Source of the DNA: Antennarius striatus
Taxonomy: Eukaryota > Chordata > Actinopteri > Lophiiformes > Antennariidae
Direction of reading: 5' to 3'
DNA: 64,000 nt
Assembly: GCF_040054535.1 (NCBI RefSeq)
Contig: NC_090797.1
Coordinates: 13,593,001 to 13,657,000, forward strand
The position numbers were made by a program, and so were the translations under genes. Positions 61,955 to 64,000 of this stretch are shown here, piece by piece. Each line of letters opens with the position of its first letter. The first letter of the stretch is position 1. Under the pieces are notes generated by a model. That model saw only the letters and a program-made list of their open reading frames with translations. It searched no databases and was not told the origin of the DNA.

Positions 61955-62025
61955 GTATTGATGGTTCAGTGGTAGAATTCTTGCCTGCCACGCGGGAGGC
62001 CCGGGTTCGATTCCCGGCCAATGCA
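61955..62025 (+). tRNA. tRNA-Gly (GCC), acceptor-stem variant, last Gly gene
   Basis: T2-G71 wobble and A7-C66 mismatch as at 42,664. It takes the place where the GTC gene of 41,106 would have been duplicated. Confidence 0.8.
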
Positions 62026-62379
62026 AAAGGCCTTTTGACTTAATGGTGTGGGACTGAAAAATATCTCAACAAGTTGTACTCTGAAGAAATGTGTTTGACG
62101 TGACCCATACTGGTACTTTAAACTTTGGCTTAGGTTGTCTCAAATTGTGGACGCAGCGCCGAAACCAACTATCCAATACACCCAAGAGAAATACTAAGAG
62201 TCTCTCAATATGCATACTTGTCTGTACTGGTCCATCACGTGAAATGCTCCTTTGGAGAAACGGTGTGGTCCTGTGGTGCCATTAGGTGATTGTCATCGTC
62301 TCTTGCAGCAGAAACCCGTGCCGTATGGTGGAACAGTTGAATTTCAGACTGGTGACTTGCATTACAGCTTGAGGATTGT

Positions 62380-62755
62380 GCATTGAAATTTACTATCAAT
62401 GCGTCTATCACTTGCTATCACTTGCAAGTACAGTACATCATGGCAGTAAGAGAGGAGGATGAAGCCATACACCCATCGTGAGAGGCCTGGGAGACCACGG
62501 GCAGCCAATGTAGGGCCTTAACCAGCTCCTTTGCGTTGGGAGATTTCCAGTGAGGCTTTGACTATAGACGACGATGTCCCCGAGGTCTTTGCCACATTAC
62601 CCTGATAAACAATATGTTTGAACTATTTGCCACTGCAGTCTTCCGATGAGAGGTGAAGCTACCTGTTTTGATTTCACAAACATTCTGTGTCCCTGGGATG
62701 TTATTTTGTCCCCAGTCTTGTGATTACAATGTTTTGCAGTAAATCCAACTTTGAC
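62380..62755 (+). repeat. Last recognisable unit, tRNA-Leu deleted
   Basis: Same Leu deletion and ATCACTTGC repeat as at 43,110, then spacer with extra changes (GCCACATTACC, TTTTGTCCCCAG, CAGTAAATCC) up to CTTTGAC at 62,755, where close similarity ends. Confidence 0.88.
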
Positions 62756-62856
62756 CTCTGTCACATGTTCACAATTTCAGAGGTAGCACTCACCAGTAGC
62801 CAGCGTACAGTACCATGCAACATGAATAATGTCCTAAACATATGATTTCAACTGAG
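62756..62856 (+). repeat. Diverged terminal piece of the array unit
   Basis: After a deletion, CTCTGTCACATG onward aligns with the unit segment that starts CTCTGACACTTA and ends TTCCAACTAA, with many substitutions. It contains no tRNA. It looks like an old edge unit that escaped homogenisation. Confidence 0.7.
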
Positions 62857-62870
62857 CACAGGTTTAGTTT

Positions 62871-63125
62871 TACGAAGCAGGTTTAGTGGAAAACCTAGAT
62901 AAGTTAACCCTGAAATCAGAGAAAACCAGGGTTTTTGGTTCAACAAAGGAAGGTAACTTAACCCAGAGTTAGAGCAGTAACCATGAGCTGTTTCCTTAAG
63001 CGAGGTAAACTGAACCACTGAGTTTGTTACTGCAGTATATGACCTTCTGATCGTAACTTGGTCGGGAGCAGGTTTTATTTCACAAACCCAGGGTTTCTTC
63101 TGATTTTGTCCCCTTTCACAGCCAG
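62871..63125. mobile_element. Possible MITE-like non-autonomous DNA element
   Basis: Imperfect inverted repeats lie at about 62,908-62,934 and 63,084-63,113 (AAACCCTGG-like arms with CTGATTT). The interior has no coding frame of note. It resembles short dispersed palindromic repeats of fish genomes. Superfamily and exact ends are not determined. Confidence 0.35.
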
Positions 63126-63373
63126 TCATGCTGTTTAATTTCCTTGTTGTGTCGGAGAGTTTTACCGAAGGTCGGTTTTATAAATTTTAGATGCATTTTA
63201 GAGGCAAACGTGAGGATCATAAAGATATCCAGACAGTTATCTTTATGATCCATACCGGCTGATCTCCCGACCCATTACACACATCCACAACCTGAGTCAT
63301 CCTCATATCTGCAGCAGCGCTGCACGTAGCACTCCGTTCAGTTTTTATGTTGTCTTTGCAAACGGTAGTTTTG
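63126..63373. other. Unassigned flank
   Basis: Non-array sequence with no gene seen. It holds the perfect hairpin at 63,214-63,251. Confidence 0.6.
63214..63251. repeat. Perfect 14-bp inverted repeat (hairpin)
   Basis: GGATCATAAAGATA at 63,214-63,227 and its exact reverse complement at 63,238-63,251 are separated by 10 bases. It is not followed by a T run, so it is not an obvious terminator. It may be the core of a small palindromic element. Confidence 0.8.
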
Positions 63374-63390
63374 ATAATAATAATAATAAT
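63374..63390 (+). repeat. (ATA)n microsatellite at element tail
   Basis: Short ATA/TAA run forming the 3' tail of the minus-strand retroelement next to it. Confidence 0.8.
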
Positions 63391-63690
63391 TCAAACTTTA
63401 TTGATCCCCAGAGGGGAAATTCTCTTTTCACTCTCAGTACATGCATATTTGTGTTAGTTTTTAGCACATCACACAGTATTGTGAACAAGGCCCCTGAAAC
63501 ACAGCACACTAGGGGCCTGTAATCATGCAGTTAGTCCAGGGGAGGAAGAGTGACAGGTCATGCACGGAGGTCGCGCCCCAAATGAGCAGCTTGTGGTGGG
63601 GACGGCACCTTGGCAGTGGCTGGGAGGTGAGCTGACACCTCCCACTGTCAGCTCACACTCCAAAGGATGTCATGGCGGGAGCAGGATTAG
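63374..63690 (-). mobile_element. 5'-truncated LINE (or LINE-derived SINE) 3' end
   Basis: Read on the minus strand it ends in the stem CCCCTCTGGGG, then AATAAAG (63,396-63,402) and an (ATT)n tail. I recognise this from teleost non-LTR elements of the L2/Rex1 kind. Only 3'-UTR-like sequence is present, with no reverse-transcriptase frame. The 5' limit is a guess and the family is not certain. Confidence 0.55.
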
Positions 63691-64000
63691 GATTTCCCAA
63701 TGTAAATGGCTGCTTAGATGGTACCCACATTCCCATTATACCCATCAAGGTACATACAGACTAACAACTGTTTCACAATGTTTAAGACTGCATCATAAAT
63801 AAACTAACATCTGTCCAGATCATGTGTGATGCTGCAGACTACATTTCTGATGTGGAGGCAAAGTGTTCTGGGTCGGGTCCTGACCCACGGATGTATGATG
63901 AGTCTTACCTGAGCAGACTGTGCTGTGGTCAGTAACCTAAAGATCTGCACAATAATTCACTTGTCTCCATCTTTAATCCACTCTAATGAATCCACTATAC
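63691..64000. other. Unassigned flank
   Basis: No gene or repeat recognised. A short open frame reaching 63,802 overlaps the retroelement and shows no coding signal. Confidence 0.5.

Larger units (their letters stand above)
43259..62549 (+). repeat. Second, rearranged copy of the 36.4-kb segment
   Basis: This stretch matches 6,824-43,259 in order but in pieces. Offsets are 36,435 bp to about 53.8 kb, 41,133 to about 57.3 kb, 39,575 to about 59.3 kb, 20,849 to 61.8 kb and 19,291 to the end. The first change is a three-unit gain (4,698 bp). The others are losses of 1,558, 18,726 and 1,558 bp. I saw only about six single-base differences in the first 10.5 kb, so the event is recent. Confidence 0.72.
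1..62755 (+). repeat. Tandem array of tRNA-Leu/tRNA-Gly units (1,558/1,570 bp)
   Basis: About 40 head-to-tail units share one layout: tRNA-Leu, long spacer, tRNA-Gly, short spacer. Successive tRNA-Leu genes lie 1,557, 1,558 or 1,570 bp apart in ordinary units. The two main length classes come from a 12-bp insertion about 100 bp after tRNA-Leu. Spacers are nearly as well conserved as the genes, which indicates recent amplification and homogenisation and not selection on the genes alone. The window opens inside a unit, so the array continues to the left. Tandem multi-tRNA repeats are known in vertebrates (for example the Xenopus tDNA repeats). Confidence 0.97.

Noticed and set aside
1-62755. 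CRISPR-like array
   Set aside because: The period is 1.56 kb, the repeats and the spacers between the tRNA genes are alike, and the genes are vertebrate-type nuclear tRNAs.
1-62755. SINE family derived from tRNA
   Set aside because: The tRNA genes are intact, in fixed tandem register and with shared flanks. There are no poly-A or LINE-type tails and no target-site duplications.
62848-63129. 93-codon minus-strand frame
   Set aside because: It spans the palindromic MITE-like repeat and has no recognisable protein features.
63560-63802. 80-codon + strand frame
   Set aside because: It runs antisense through the LINE 3'-UTR-like sequence.

Overview
The window is almost entirely one tandem array of a tRNA repeat from an animal nuclear genome. 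There is no credible protein-coding gene. From base 1 to about 62,755 a unit of 1,558 bp (or 1,570 bp in a form carrying a 12-bp insertion) recurs head to tail. Each full unit holds a type II tRNA-Leu gene, a spacer of 990 or 1,002 bp, a tRNA-Gly gene, and a further spacer of about 414 bp, with both genes on the + strand. Vertebrate-type tRNA bodies, internal Pol III A and B boxes, the lack of encoded CCA and a teleost-style LINE tail in the right flank point to a ray-finned fish. The species cannot be named from this sequence.

By reading I count 38 tRNA-Leu genes (25 with anticodon CAG, 13 with AAG on the same body) and 41 tRNA-Gly-type genes (40 with anticodon GCC, one at 41,106 with GTC, the aspartate anticodon). 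Four units have lost tRNA-Leu: two short units at 9,286-10,011 and 45,721-46,446, and the units around 43,110 and 62,401. Several genes carry stem mismatches or a 1-bp deletion and may be weak or dead.

Layout: 1-6,824 is a run of units with a two-unit (3,116-bp) pattern. 6,824-43,259 is a longer, more varied stretch. 43,259-62,550 reads as a second copy of 6,824-43,259 (36,435 bp apart) that was then reshaped by one three-unit gain and three losses of whole units. About 62,756-62,856 is a diverged last piece of a unit. 62,857-64,000 is non-array flank holding a possible MITE-like element, a perfect 14-bp hairpin and a 5'-truncated minus-strand LINE/SINE tail. The array runs off the left edge of the window, so its full size is unknown.

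The genes form no operon or system. They are independent Pol III units that raise tRNA-Leu and tRNA-Gly dosage. The notable biology is anticodon switching inside a homogenising array, a leader-trailer pairing that lengthens the tRNA-Gly acceptor helix, an octamer motif upstream of every tRNA-Gly, and visible unequal-crossover junctions.
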